A DNA stretch of 64,000 bases from Dyadobacter jiangsuensis. GTDB lineage: Bacteria > Bacteroidota > Bacteroidia > Cytophagales > Spirosomataceae. The position numbers and the translations under genes are program-made. Where the stretch lies: contig NZ_PYAS01000011.1 of assembly GCF_003014695.1 (NCBI RefSeq), positions 186,001-250,000 of the forward strand, read 5' to 3'. Shown in pieces: positions 17,362-26,177 of this stretch; the stretch's first letter is position 1, and every line of letters begins with the position of its first letter. A model generated the notes under the pieces. It saw only the letters and a program-made list of their open reading frames with translations. It ran no database searches and had not been told where the DNA came from.

Positions 17362-17946
17362 TTATAAATCCAGTGGCTTTTTGTACAGATACATTTCTCC
17401 AAGATAAGCCAATCCACTTCTGCAGATGACCGCTATTTCTTTGAGTTGTCCTAGGTTCTTCGTCGTAACAAGAATTCTCTGTTTGTACTCTCTATCTTCA
17501 GGAATTTCAATTTTCTCGATCACCCTGCCCTCATGGTCATACAGTATTATTTCGCACAAGCCTATTGGTTCGGCTTTTTGAGAATACGCGCTTGCAAAAA
17601 AAAGTATCTGTGCGATATCATGGTAGAACGAAACATCCAAGGTTACTTTTGAGCCAGGATACAAGGTAATAGAGGATTGACTTTCGGGCCTTGGATTTTC
17701 ACATTGCTGGAAATCGGGGGACTCCGTTGTAGTCGCGGCTTGAACGCTGATCTTAACGTTTGATAATATTTGCTCCTCTCCACATTTGAGCGGGGTAGAC
17801 AGCCTAAAATATAAAGGGCTATGGGGTGTGGGATATGGACTCAAATCAATAGCGATCCCCTCGCCGGGTAATAAATGAGGGTCAGCTTCCTTCTTTTTGC
17901 AGGAAAGCAACAGGGCAACGACCGTCAGTGAGTAAAGTACTTTCAT
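17362..17946 (-). CDS. Putative lipoprotein of unknown function
   Basis: The protein of about 194 residues starts MKVLYSLTVVALLLSCKKKE, a short signal with a lipobox (LLSC), so it should be lipid-anchored after cleavage before Cys. The ATG at 17946 is chosen because it puts the signal peptide at the very N-terminus; an ATG 21 bases upstream would extend it. The mature part is mainly beta in appearance with several cysteines (PLKCGEE, QQCENP, GLCEII, VICRSG). No family is recognised. Neighbours are also small hypothetical genes next to the tRNA-Arg element, so it may be accessory DNA. Confidence 0.65.
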   Translation of the reverse strand: MKVLYSLTVVALLLSCKKKEADPHLLPGEGIAIDLSPYPTPHSPLYFRLSTPLKCGEEQILSNVKISVQAATTTESPDFQQCENPRPESQSSITLYPGSKVTLDVSFYHDIAQILFFASAYSQKAEPIGLCEIILYDHEGRVIEKIEIPEDREYKQRILVTTKNLGQLKEIAVICRSGLAYLGEMYLYKKPLDL

Positions 17947-18021
17947 GCCGTGGTATAGCTCCTGCAATAGATGATTCCGTTGTCCATTCTTCGAGTTTTA
18001 CGGTAGGTTAAATGTATGAGA

Positions 18022-18237
18022 CTATTTGTTGCGGATGCTGTGGCGGACAAACCGAAGAATTATAAAAATTACTCCGCCGGCCAGTAAGGTACCGCCGAAG
18101 GCCTCCAATTTCTGAGAACCTATTTTGTCCGACAGGAGAACGACCCCAATATTCCCGATGATAACGATCCACAAGAAAAAGAAGGAAACTTTTAGGATAA
18201 CGTTTCGAATAGAATGGTTGAGTTCTTTAAGATCCAT
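18022..18237 (-). CDS. Small membrane protein, 71 residues
   Basis: It has two hydrophobic segments (VSFFFLWIVIIGNIGVVLL near residues 17-35 and FGGTLLAGGVIFIILRFV near 48-65) joined by a short charged loop, with basic ends. No family is recognised. It is on the same strand as the lipoprotein gene, about 75 bases upstream of it. Confidence 0.55.
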   Translation of the reverse strand: MDLKELNHSIRNVILKVSFFFLWIVIIGNIGVVLLSDKIGSQKLEAFGGTLLAGGVIFIILRFVRHSIRNK

Positions 18238-18328
18238 GGCGGCTTGGTGTTAGTTACGTGAGGATACTAATTTACATACAAGATTTGAAAAATTCCTGTT
18301 CTGTCCAGAATACAAAACAATTATGAAT

Positions 18329-18412
18329 TGGGGGAATTCACCCACGCGCATGAAAGTCGTTTTAATTAGAAACCAATCTATCAAACGACATGGCAGTAGT
18401 AGAATTCCCCCA
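18329..18412. repeat. Imperfect 84-bp inverted-repeat element
   Basis: TGGGGGAATTC at 18329-18339 is inverted exactly at 18402-18412. Further in, GTCGTTT pairs with AAACGAC, and CATG occurs on both sides. The arms are interrupted, as in a decayed mobile hairpin or small MITE. It directly precedes an acyltransferase gene fragment. Apart from this element and that fragment, the stretch 18238-18676 holds nothing I recognise. Confidence 0.6.
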
Positions 18413-18420
18413 GCTCATAG

Positions 18421-18594
18421 CCCGGTCTGTGGCCTGGACTGATTGGAACATTTCCATCGCTTGGTCCTGTTAAAATAGCGGTACTTGGATATTTCTTCAT
18501 TTTGATGATGAGCTCCGCGATTAGCTATGCTATTTATCGCTTAGTTGAAAAGCCGTTCATCGCATATGGTAGATCGCGAATTAATAAAATCGGG
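18421..18594 (+). pseudogene. C-terminal fragment of an acyltransferase-3 family gene
   Basis: An open stretch after a TAG at 18418 reads KIAVLGYFFILMMSSAISY followed by AIYRLVEKPFIAYGRSRI. This is the typical last membrane helix and basic tail of acyltransferase-3 (OafA-like) proteins, where YRLVEKPFI is common. The N-terminal 300 or so residues are missing and no start codon fits. It seems to be a deletion remnant next to an inverted-repeat element. Confidence 0.55.
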
Positions 18595-18676
18595 GCCAAT
18601 GATGTGCCTAGTCGAATGCGGAGATGTTCTGGCAATCAGTTATTATTGCGGGAAATCCTCTCTCAATCTAACCTCT

Positions 18677-19321
18677 ATGATTCGTACTTTACTTTTGTCG
18701 GCATTCTTGTTTTGTGCTATCACGTCTTTTGCCCAGGTAGGAATTGGGACGACGACGCCCGATCCATCCGCTCAGTTAGATGTCGTTTCGACCAACAAAG
18801 GGCTTCTCTTTCCAAGGGTTGCCAGTACCGCAGATGTCATCTCCCCAACTAAGGGGTTGGTTGTTTACCAGATCTCGGGATCGGAGGGCCTTTATGTTTA
18901 CGATGGTGGATCGTGGCAAAGATTAGTTGTTACAAGTGGAGTTCCAAGTGCCACTTACGCGACGGGTTACAATTCCGACACCAGATCCTATTACTCCTCA
19001 AATTCTTTTGATACGTTCAGTAATGTCCAGCTCTCAGGATTTTTAATGCCAAATTCGTCAACTTTTTCTCCCATCAATGCAGGCACATATCTCATAAGTT
19101 ACAGAGTTAACCTCGGTCCCGGAGCTCTGATAGCAGTCCAGGTTAACGTCGATGGTGGAATTCTTCCAGGTTCATACTTTCAGAAGGTAGGGACAATACC
19201 TTTCATTGCTATTGACGCGATTGGGGAGCTTACTCCTTCTTCGCAGGTTAAACTTCAGTACGTTTGCGGAGGACCTACTCAGATATCCTACGCATCAATA
19301 ACATTTACTCGACTCAAGTAG
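18677..19321 (+). CDS. Secreted surface protein with VGIGTTTP start and C1q/TNF-like C-terminus
   Basis: The 214-residue protein starts MIRTLLLSAFLFCAITSFAQ, a clear signal peptide, so I choose the ATG at 18677 rather than an upstream ATG that would bury it. The mature start VGIGTTTPDPSAQLDV and LLFPRVAS are common in Bacteroidota surface and tail-fibre-like proteins. The last 120 residues (SGFLMPNSSTFSPINAGTYLISY through VNVDGGILPGS to SYASITFTRLK) resemble the BclA C-terminal / C1q-like trimerising jelly roll. It probably forms trimers outside the cell. It begins in the region of the acyltransferase fragment. Confidence 0.65.
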   Translation: MIRTLLLSAFLFCAITSFAQVGIGTTTPDPSAQLDVVSTNKGLLFPRVASTADVISPTKGLVVYQISGSEGLYVYDGGSWQRLVVTSGVPSATYATGYNSDTRSYYSSNSFDTFSNVQLSGFLMPNSSTFSPINAGTYLISYRVNLGPGALIAVQVNVDGGILPGSYFQKVGTIPFIAIDAIGELTPSSQVKLQYVCGGPTQISYASITFTRLK

Positions 19322-19553
19322 CTTCCACTGGAGCCGCAAGAACCGCAAAAATCCATATAAACCAATTATGTCAATTAGAGGGCAACTATGTATTATGATT
19401 CTATGTGGCTACTCCCTAATTAGAAAAACGTTAGTTCCAGAGTCGCAACAATTTTAAGCCTTAACAGCAAAATCATCAGAGGGGCCCTATTCCCTGGTTC
19501 GCATTTACAACTGGGGAAATAATACGTACACATTCGATAAACAGAAAACAGCA

Positions 19554-19895
19554 ATGCTTATCAAGCAGTATGTCTCGTACGTTGAAATTCAGGAGTGTAT
19601 AGGGAAAAAGGGCTTGCTAAAAAATGTGTTTGGACATTTGCCCAACGAAGCGTTTTTCACAGTCATGCTGGCGGTGCTAGTTGCCGTAGGAAGTGTGGCC
19701 TACTCGCTAGGACAAAAAGAAGGAAGGCTTGCGGGTGCTTTTGAGATTAGAACAAAGCAGATCAAAATTGACAGTTTAGCGAAACTAAATGAGGAGTTGA
19801 ATTCCAGGATCGCATATTTTCAACTCCAAGAACAATTGTGGCAAAGAAGAAAATTGAAAGATGAGGGAGCAGGAGCAACGCCCACTCAAAAATAG
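19554..19895 (+). CDS. Hypothetical membrane-anchored coiled-coil protein
   Basis: This 113-residue protein has one membrane segment (FFTVMLAVLVAVGSVAYSLG, about residues 34-53). A charged coiled-coil-like tail follows (FEIRTKQIKIDSLAKLNEEL, then NSRIAYFQLQEQLW). No family is recognised. It is the last gene before the left attachment repeat of the 16-kb element and may belong to an older insertion at the same site. Confidence 0.5.
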   Translation: MLIKQYVSYVEIQECIGKKGLLKNVFGHLPNEAFFTVMLAVLVAVGSVAYSLGQKEGRLAGAFEIRTKQIKIDSLAKLNEELNSRIAYFQLQEQLWQRRKLKDEGAGATPTQK

Positions 19896-20017
19896 TACTT
19901 TGATATCACTCCATCTCATTCAGGGTGCCGGAGCTATATCAAACGGGTATCATAAAATCCGCAAAGCTTTGCTACTAATTGTCAAAGCTGCATTAGCAGA
20001 TTTTATTTGCCTGCATC

Positions 20018-20080
20018 AAAACCGACAAAAACACGGTTTTGGCCGTGTTTCTGGGGATTCTTGGTGACCGCGACGGGAAT
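20018..20080. repeat. Left attachment repeat (attL)
   Basis: It matches 36095-36157 at 60 of 63 positions: 32 identical bases (20018-20049), a 7-base patch with three mismatches, then 24 more identical bases ending in the tRNA-Arg 3'-end sequence (CGCGACGGGAAT). Identity stops exactly at 20080. It includes a copy of the tRNA terminator hairpin (AACACGG / CCGTGTT). The rest of 19896-20276 has no gene; GGTAGCAA occurs twice at 20127 and 20138, a possible integrase arm site. Confidence 0.9.
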
Positions 20081-20230
20081 GCTAAGAGTGTTGATTTTGT
20101 GCTCGTTAAATTGCTCTTACGGCCTCGGTAGCAATTTGGTAGCAAAAAAGATAGATATATGGAAAGGAGGAATATTTATCACACTGCTTTAATGATTCGA
20201 TTAGTACCCTATATCATCTTTCTGGATAGA

Positions 20231-20238
20231 TACATTTG
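20231..20238 (+). promoter_or_regulatory. Candidate -7 box for the helicase-nuclease gene
   Basis: TACATTTG matches the Bacteroidota -7 consensus TAnnTTTG and lies 38 bases before the ATG at 20277. The expected TTTG about 19 bases upstream is not present, so this is a weak call. Confidence 0.35.
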
Positions 20239-20276
20239 TCAGATAATTTAAAAACCCTCAAATAACGTCAACACTC

Positions 20277-22802
20277 ATGAATATCTTTAATAAGAAACTG
20301 AAGTCACAGGAAAATACACAGCTCCCAATAGATCCAATAGAATTATATCAAACCTGTCAATATGTTGAGGGCTATGGATATTTACGTGGAATTCAGGAGG
20401 AAGTCCTTCGAGCTTGGCATCAGAGTCGAGATGTGAAGGATGTGATTTGCAAGATGAATACTGGATCAGGGAAGACCTTAACAGCTCTCCTAATGCTATA
20501 TTCTAAAATGATTGAGAAAGAGAAGCCGGTCGTATATCTATGTCCGGACAAGCAGTTGGTGTCACAGACCCTGGATCAAGCAAAACTGTATGGTATCCCT
20601 GTTATCGACTTTCCACCAAACGCACCTCTTCCAACCGAATTCCTTAACGCACGTAAAATACTGGTATGTACATTTCAACGGCTATTCAATGGAAAGTCGG
20701 TTTTTAATCGTGACGAGGTAAAATTAGGCGCGTTGGCCATTGATGACGCCCATAGATGCGTTGACATCGCAAGAGACCAAACTTCATTAAAGCTGTTAAG
20801 GAGCCATGACATATCGAGAAGCTTGTTTCGATTGTTTACTGAGAGCCTTAAAGAGCAACTACCTGGAAGTTTCCAACGCCTAGAAGATGATGACCCTTAT
20901 ATGGTTATGAAGGTGCCCTACTGGGCGTGGATGGACAGTCATTCTAAGGTGTTGGAAATATTGAGTAGTTATATCAAAGAAAACCCTACGGAAAGTCTCA
21001 ATGTCTCGGATTCTTTGATAATGAAGTGGAATTTTCTTGCAGATAATTTGATGTCTTACGATTGTGTAATCAGTGGAGAGACTTTGGAGTTGAATCCTAT
21101 TCAGGCTCCCTATCACGAAATTCACTCTTTCAACGGAGCGGAACATCGATTTATACTATCAGCTACTTTTGAAGATGACTTTGATCTGGTAAAGGACTTA
21201 GGAATTAATATAGATAGCATCCTGAATCCCACTGTTCCTAAGGATCGGAAAGACATTGGGCGGAGATTGATCTTGGCTCCGAATCGGCTAGATCCAAATT
21301 TATCTAGCTCAGAGCTTCGAAAGTTTATCTCCGGGTACGTGAAGGAGAATATTAATGTCGCTGTCTTAGCTCCGTCCAAACAGCAAGCAAAGCAATGGGA
21401 GAGCCTAGGGGCAACGTTGGTAGATAGAGATAACATCGAGAAGGTGTTATCAACGTTGGACGGCGCTCAGGGTAAATTTTTGGTTTTTGCCAACAGATAC
21501 GATGGAATTGACTTGAATGGCAATAACTGCCGTATTCTTGTCGTAGACGGCTTACCTGTTTCGGGGTCTGCCCAGGAGATGTACCTCGAAACTCGACTAG
21601 ATACTTTAAAATCAGGACGAAAGGCGCAAATAATTGAACAAGGATTGGGGCGTGCCGTAAGATCTGGAAGTGATTTCTGTGTGGTGTTTCTTATGGGTAC
21701 TGATTTAATCAACTTCATAGGTATTGATAAAAACCTAAAATATTTTACGCCAGTTACTCGCGCTCAGCTGAAAATGGGGCTGACTCTATTGGATGATGAG
21801 GAATCAGAAGATTCTCTAAGCCTTGTTAAGGATACTGCTAGCCTATGTTTGTCTCAGCATCCAGACTGGATCAGATTTCACGGACAAGAATTGTCTGGCG
21901 TCGAGGCAGATAAGTTAGATGATCGTAAAAAAATTAGACTGGAAATCGCGGAGGCAGAGCGCAGAGCACTGATTGAATTTAGAAAAAGAGATTATTCTAA
22001 GGCAAGTAACCTCATCTTGGACGAAATAGTTAATAAGCTTGAAATTAGCGATAAGGAAAAAGCATGGTACTACCAATTGGCGGCACAACTAATTTATCAA
22101 AAAGATAGAACGCAATCCAACAGCTTACAGATAAAAGCGTGTTCGTTTGCCAATAATATGTTCCACCCCCTTATTGGCGATGTTGATTTTAAGATGCTTA
22201 GGAAGAAGACAGATCAGCCCTTTCTTGTTCAGAAGAATATTGCCGAGTTCGACCGCCCTCAGGATGTCGTGATGTATATAAAATCAATTCTAGAAGGCCT
22301 ACAATATATACCAGAAGTTGACTACAATACTTTTGAGGAGAAGCTTTATTTGCTTGGGGGATTCCTGGGGTTTGCATCGCAACGACCAGAAAAGGAATTA
22401 GGCAATGGGCCAGATGTTTTGTGGTGTCTGAATGACGGCCATTATCTGATTTTGGAAGCTAAATCTGAATCGACGCACTTGGCAATATCTAGGGATAACA
22501 TTAAACAACTATATCACTCGATAGAGTGGTTCAAAAGACAATATGGTGAATCCGCCAAGTATACCGGTGTCACTCTGCAAGCTCCCGGCAAAAAGGAGGC
22601 GACGGTGGTAATTAACGACAGTGTCAAAGTAGTGGATCAACAAGCATTAGACTTACTGCGTGAAAACTTAAAGCAGTTCGGTCACTCGCTTCAAAGTACA
22701 AGCACAAAGTCTCACAGAGTTGAAAATATCGCTGCATTATTAGAAGCTTACTATTTTACACCTGGTCTTTTTGTGCAGAAATATCTAAATAATATAGGGT
22801 AG
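20277..22802 (+). CDS. Superfamily 2 helicase fused to a PD-(D/E)XK nuclease domain
   Basis: This 841-residue protein has a Walker A MNTGSGKT at residues 60-67 and motif II as DDAH (156-159) instead of DEAD/DEAH. LSAT stands for motif III, and EQGLGRAVRS for motif VI. The region from about 560 to 660 is helical and unassigned. Near the C-terminus GPDVLWCLNDG...YLILEAK gives Asp713 and Glu727-x-Lys729, a restriction-endonuclease-like active site. The layout suggests an ATP-driven translocase that cuts nucleic acid, most simply an anti-phage or anti-plasmid effector. It is the first gene inside attL and stands alone on the plus strand. It could also be a replication or repair factor of the element, but the cargo position argues for defence. 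Confidence 0.75.
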   Translation: MNIFNKKLKSQENTQLPIDPIELYQTCQYVEGYGYLRGIQEEVLRAWHQSRDVKDVICKMNTGSGKTLTALLMLYSKMIEKEKPVVYLCPDKQLVSQTLDQAKLYGIPVIDFPPNAPLPTEFLNARKILVCTFQRLFNGKSVFNRDEVKLGALAIDDAHRCVDIARDQTSLKLLRSHDISRSLFRLFTESLKEQLPGSFQRLEDDDPYMVMKVPYWAWMDSHSKVLEILSSYIKENPTESLNVSDSLIMKWNFLADNLMSYDCVISGETLELNPIQAPYHEIHSFNGAEHRFILSATFEDDFDLVKDLGINIDSILNPTVPKDRKDIGRRLILAPNRLDPNLSSSELRKFISGYVKENINVAVLAPSKQQAKQWESLGATLVDRDNIEKVLSTLDGAQGKFLVFANRYDGIDLNGNNCRILVVDGLPVSGSAQEMYLETRLDTLKSGRKAQIIEQGLGRAVRSGSDFCVVFLMGTDLINFIGIDKNLKYFTPVTRAQLKMGLTLLDDEESEDSLSLVKDTASLCLSQHPDWIRFHGQELSGVEADKLDDRKKIRLEIAEAERRALIEFRKRDYSKASNLILDEIVNKLEISDKEKAWYYQLAAQLIYQKDRTQSNSLQIKACSFANNMFHPLIGDVDFKMLRKKTDQPFLVQKNIAEFDRPQDVVMYIKSILEGLQYIPEVDYNTFEEKLYLLGGFLGFASQRPEKELGNGPDVLWCLNDGHYLILEAKSESTHLAISRDNIKQLYHSIEWFKRQYGESAKYTGVTLQAPGKKEATVVINDSVKVVDQQALDLLRENLKQFGHSLQSTSTKSHRVENIAALLEAYYFTPGLFVQKYLNNIG

Positions 22803-22964
22803 TCTTAAATGTGGCATTGTGATTTTTTAGAATTTGGCTAATTGTTGCTGTGGTGAGTACGAGGTAAGTAGGTAGAGGTATGAGGCGTCTCAGATCCTAA
22901 ATCTTTTGTAGCTTCTCGTGAAAACCTAGCCGCTAATATACGGGTTGTTGGACTGTTGGATTAT

Positions 22965-23111
22965 TTACATATTTTTTAGTATCTTGATAATGAGTGTGTT
23001 GATTTCTTCTTCTGCTTTGTCAATTCCGAGTAATCTCGGAAAATTAGCTTGAGGCGTTATGTGTCGAGGCGACGGAGGTATATGTTGATTAGAACAAATG
23101 AGGTAAATCCT
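22965..23111 (-). pseudogene. Possible 3' remnant of a lost gene
   Basis: In the 370-base gap between the helicase-nuclease and the sce7726-type gene, the minus strand is open for about 48 codons up to a TAA. It reads ANFPRLLGIDKAEEEINTLI followed by IKILKNM, which has the look of a real protein C-terminus. No start codon is in place, and a stop (TAG) bounds it upstream. I cannot name the family. It may mark a gene lost from the cargo; nothing else is seen in the gap. Confidence 0.3.
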
Positions 23112-23171
23112 CTATACTTGTGAGTAAAATGCGCATTGGTGTACTTGTTCAATGGCTTTGATACAGCGTCT

Positions 23172-23930
23172 ATGGATTTTAACTTAAAAGAGATCAGTTA
23201 CTTAGCAAAAAGCTACAACCCGCTAGACTACTCGGGGCAGCTCGTCGAGAGGCTGTCGAGGGTCTATCCGGACACTAATTTGCTATCACTGACTAAATTT
23301 GACCTACACTGCCTACTTAACGAAACGCTGATTACCAGATACAAAGGCGAACATGTATACAAGTATGAGTTATTTCGGCGATTCTTCAAGCGCCGTGTCG
23401 TTGCAGCCTTTGAAATCAAGATAAACAAAAGTCGACTGGATTTTTTGACAATTGGCCAGTACAGTACCGCGTTTGAAATAAAATCTGAGTTCGATAATCT
23501 CTCAAAATTGACGAAGCAGATGGCTGACTATCTATTGGCGTTCGAATTTAACTACTTGGTTGTAGATAAATGCCACGTTAGCAAGGCGCTCGACATATTA
23601 CCACATTCGTTCGGGCTATGGTATTTCGACGATGGGAAATATTTCAAATATAGAGTCGCTTCGAAGAACGATAGTATCGACCCAGAGTATCAGTTGAAAC
23701 TGTTGACCAAGAAGGAGCTAATTAAGGGCTTTCGCAGTGCTGAGGGAGATGTAGAGCGTATTTTGAATGAGTTTTCTAAGGAGGTGATAAACAAGAGCTT
23801 TAAAGAGATCCTTTCGGAAAGATACCGAGAGCGCTGGACGTTTATTACAGCCCACAAGGGGAGTATCCTTCCGGTCGATGTACAGTTTTTCTTCAACACC
23901 AACATTCAACCCCAGTATGTGTATCACTGA
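23172..23930 (+). CDS. sce7726-type protein with a PD-(D/E)XK nuclease-like core
   Basis: The protein of about 252 residues has RLDFLTIGQYSTAFEIKSEF followed by NLSKLTKQMADYLLAF. That is the D...E-x-K pattern plus the conserved helix of the sce7726 family, which is thought to have a restriction-endonuclease fold. I start at ATG 23172 (MDFNLKEIS); a TTG 36 bases upstream is the only alternative nearby. Its stop codon abuts that of the convergent beta-family gene with no base between them (TGA then TCA). In other genomes sce7726 proteins sit beside sce7725/beta-type proteins, as here, so the two probably work together. A defence role is likely but unproven. Confidence 0.7.
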   Translation: MDFNLKEISYLAKSYNPLDYSGQLVERLSRVYPDTNLLSLTKFDLHCLLNETLITRYKGEHVYKYELFRRFFKRRVVAAFEIKINKSRLDFLTIGQYSTAFEIKSEFDNLSKLTKQMADYLLAFEFNYLVVDKCHVSKALDILPHSFGLWYFDDGKYFKYRVASKNDSIDPEYQLKLLTKKELIKGFRSAEGDVERILNEFSKEVINKSFKEILSERYRERWTFITAHKGSILPVDVQFFFNTNIQPQYVYH

Positions 23931-25043
23931 TCAATTAAAATCTCCATTATCTATTCTACTTTTTAAGCAGTGCAGGTAGTGCTCCATTCCAATTTTTTTA
24001 AATTTTCCTGCATTTTGGCCTGACTCTAAATTATTACTAATTCGGTTTATGGTTTGCCATCCGACATTGGTGCCTCCTAGAAAATCGATCTCACTTTCAA
24101 GCATTCTTGCTGTTGCTTCCGAGGAAAGGATAGCAGGAATTATGATTGTCTCAAACTCATATAATTCCTGATTAACTCCTTTATATCCATAAAACTTGTT
24201 AGTGACGGCGTCGTAGTATATAAATCCGGGGCTTATCCTTCCCCCCTTGCCCAAGTTATGTTTTTTTATTCCACAGAAATCGGAAAAGCAATGTGCACCG
24301 AGTCCTTTATAGGCATTAATCAAGCTATTATCTATGGTGTCAATAACTTCACCGTGATCCAGCCCTGTATTAGTAATATCACTTGGAACAGCACTCTTAT
24401 GAATGACGATTGTGCAGTTGAGTTCTCGTAGACTTTCGATTATTTCAGAATGTTGGCTAATTTTATTTAGTAATGGAAGATCTTCCCAATCTAAAATCAA
24501 ATAATCATTTGGCAAAACCTGCGACTTAATTTGATTAAGATCTCTTGAAAATGAGTCATAGGATGTCCGAAAAGCCAGATTCTCGAAATGCCGTCTGAGT
24601 TCAGTTGCTTGTAAAATAATAGAATTCGCTTCAGCCGTTCGAGCATAGTAGGAAGAAATAACTGGAATGACTTTTTTGCTAAGCGGGCTCAATTTTTTCA
24701 TAAAATCGGTTCGATTCGCTCTGTTCGCAACGACGGTTTGCAAGAAGGTGAGAACTTCAGGCTTCATGTCGCGACGTGATTTTATATGTACAGGTAGATC
24801 CACGAATACTCTACGCGCCTTTATGTTCCTGATGATTGGAATATAAACGTGCTCAAAAGTTTTCGGTGGTGTCACTTTCTTTGCTGTGCGTTCGGGATTT
24901 TTTCGAATCGACGGTTTTCTGTCGACTTCCTTGATGATTTCCAAGTAGGGATAAATTCTGTCTTGAAAATCAAACGATTGCAAGACCTTCTGTTCTTCCT
25001 GGAGGCTTTTGAAAACAGGAACGTAGATGAGCTGGTGATCCAT
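23931..25043 (-). CDS. Beta family protein (T4 beta-like / sce7725-type)
   Basis: This 370-residue soluble protein begins YVPVFKSLQEEQKVLQSF and has DYLILDWEDLPLLNKI in the middle and ISPGFIYYDAVTNKFYGYKG in the C-terminal half. These features recall the beta family (Pfam Beta_protein), found in phages and in bacterial defence-type islands, often next to sce7726 or XRE-ImmA genes. The biochemical activity of the family is not known to me. It starts 9 bases after the XRE-ImmA gene, so it is the third gene of a toxin-antitoxin-type operon. It meets the sce7726-type gene tail to tail. Confidence 0.65.
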   Translation of the reverse strand: MDHQLIYVPVFKSLQEEQKVLQSFDFQDRIYPYLEIIKEVDRKPSIRKNPERTAKKVTPPKTFEHVYIPIIRNIKARRVFVDLPVHIKSRRDMKPEVLTFLQTVVANRANRTDFMKKLSPLSKKVIPVISSYYARTAEANSIILQATELRRHFENLAFRTSYDSFSRDLNQIKSQVLPNDYLILDWEDLPLLNKISQHSEIIESLRELNCTIVIHKSAVPSDITNTGLDHGEVIDTIDNSLINAYKGLGAHCFSDFCGIKKHNLGKGGRISPGFIYYDAVTNKFYGYKGVNQELYEFETIIIPAILSSEATARMLESEIDFLGGTNVGWQTINRISNNLESGQNAGKFKKIGMEHYLHCLKSRIDNGDFN

Positions 25044-25052
25044 GATAGAATT

Positions 25053-26159
25053 CTAGTTTGGGGTGTTAAACATATCTGAAAGTGATACCTTAATTTTTAG
25101 GCTATTACCAAAGGAGTAAGAAACGAGCCCCAAATGTTGAAGTCTTCCTATGACCATAGCAGGATGCGTATTGACTTTTCTGGCAACACGACGTACCTCC
25201 GACTCCGTAATCTTACCGGTAAAATCGGGGACAATGTCTTCCAAAAATATCAATTTGTTGGCTAAGGCATCTGCTTCTTCCTCTTTCTGATTATCTAGAC
25301 TAACTCCTTCAAAGTCTTCTATAAAAACATCTTTCTTTCCGTGAAGAAGGATATGGCTGCTTTCGTGATAAAATGTAAACCAAAAATGATCATTTGATTT
25401 GTGTCTATCGGTAAGTTGTATCAGAGGATTGCCTCTCAGCCACCGTACAGCCCCGCTAATGGGAGCTTTGGGAATAGAGATGGTGAAAACAACTCCAACC
25501 CCTACGCTATGACAAACCTGCTGAAGCTGTGATGCATAGTTCTCAGGATGGTCTTTTACGAGCTTTCTAATTTCCAGAAGGGCTTGTTTAAATGCATCTT
25601 TATCATAAGCAGGAAGCGTAAGCTTCTGCATTTCGATTTCACCAATTCTAAGCCAAGCTGCCATGCTCGCTAATTCTGCTGAATGAGCACTACTTTTTCG
25701 AAAATTGGTTGAGGCGTACTGGTCCACATACATAGATTGCCATTGATTTGTGGATGCAACTCCATAGAATTTCAAGCATTCTTCAATCATAGAAGCATCG
25801 GCTTTTTCGGATTTTAAATACCCATATTTTTTCAGCTCACGTAGTGGTTGAAAGTTTAACCACCCCTTGTACTCATCCAAAGTTTGTTCTTGAACAATTC
25901 TAGATAACTTTTCTCGGTAAAGCGTTTCTCGGTTTAGCCAAAATTGTGCGTCTATCCCTAGTACTTTTTCAAGCTGGAGGGCTGTAGTGACGGTTATAGG
26001 TTCTTTTCCGGATATTATATCATTTATTTTTGATGGAGTTTTACCCATTCTTTGAGCCAGTTCCGCTTGGCTCATTTTGTAATACTCCAAAGTTTCTACT
26101 ATTGTATCGCCTGGCTTTGAGAGTAGTTCCTTTTCAGCTTCCAATTCTTTCTTATTCAT
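25053..26159 (-). CDS. HigA-like XRE antitoxin fused to an ImmA/IrrE zinc peptidase
   Basis: This 368-residue protein joins a HigA-type helix-turn-helix (MSQAELAQRMGKTPSKINDI at about 29-48, LGIDAQFWLNRETLYRE at 67-83) to an ImmA/IrrE metallopeptidase. The latter has the zinc site FYHESSHILLH with HExxH at residues 265-269. Known ImmA/IrrE proteases cleave a partner repressor after DNA damage or phage signals. Here the HTH and protease are one chain, so it may both repress its operon and sense a trigger. It follows the HigB-like gene by 18 bases and precedes the beta gene by 9 bases. Length and motifs are complete. Confidence 0.82.
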   Translation of the reverse strand: MNKKELEAEKELLSKPGDTIVETLEYYKMSQAELAQRMGKTPSKINDIISGKEPITVTTALQLEKVLGIDAQFWLNRETLYREKLSRIVQEQTLDEYKGWLNFQPLRELKKYGYLKSEKADASMIEECLKFYGVASTNQWQSMYVDQYASTNFRKSSAHSAELASMAAWLRIGEIEMQKLTLPAYDKDAFKQALLEIRKLVKDHPENYASQLQQVCHSVGVGVVFTISIPKAPISGAVRWLRGNPLIQLTDRHKSNDHFWFTFYHESSHILLHGKKDVFIEDFEGVSLDNQKEEEADALANKLIFLEDIVPDFTGKITESEVRRVARKVNTHPAMVIGRLQHLGLVSYSFGNSLKIKVSLSDMFNTPN

Positions 26160-26177
26160 AATTTGATTGTCAGCGGT

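Noticed and set aside
23928..23933. Back-to-back stops TGA/TCA at the sce7726-beta junction, seen again at 42978-42983
   Set aside because: Two convergent pairs share this end, but TGATCA is a natural palindrome for abutting stops; two cases are too few to call it a signal.
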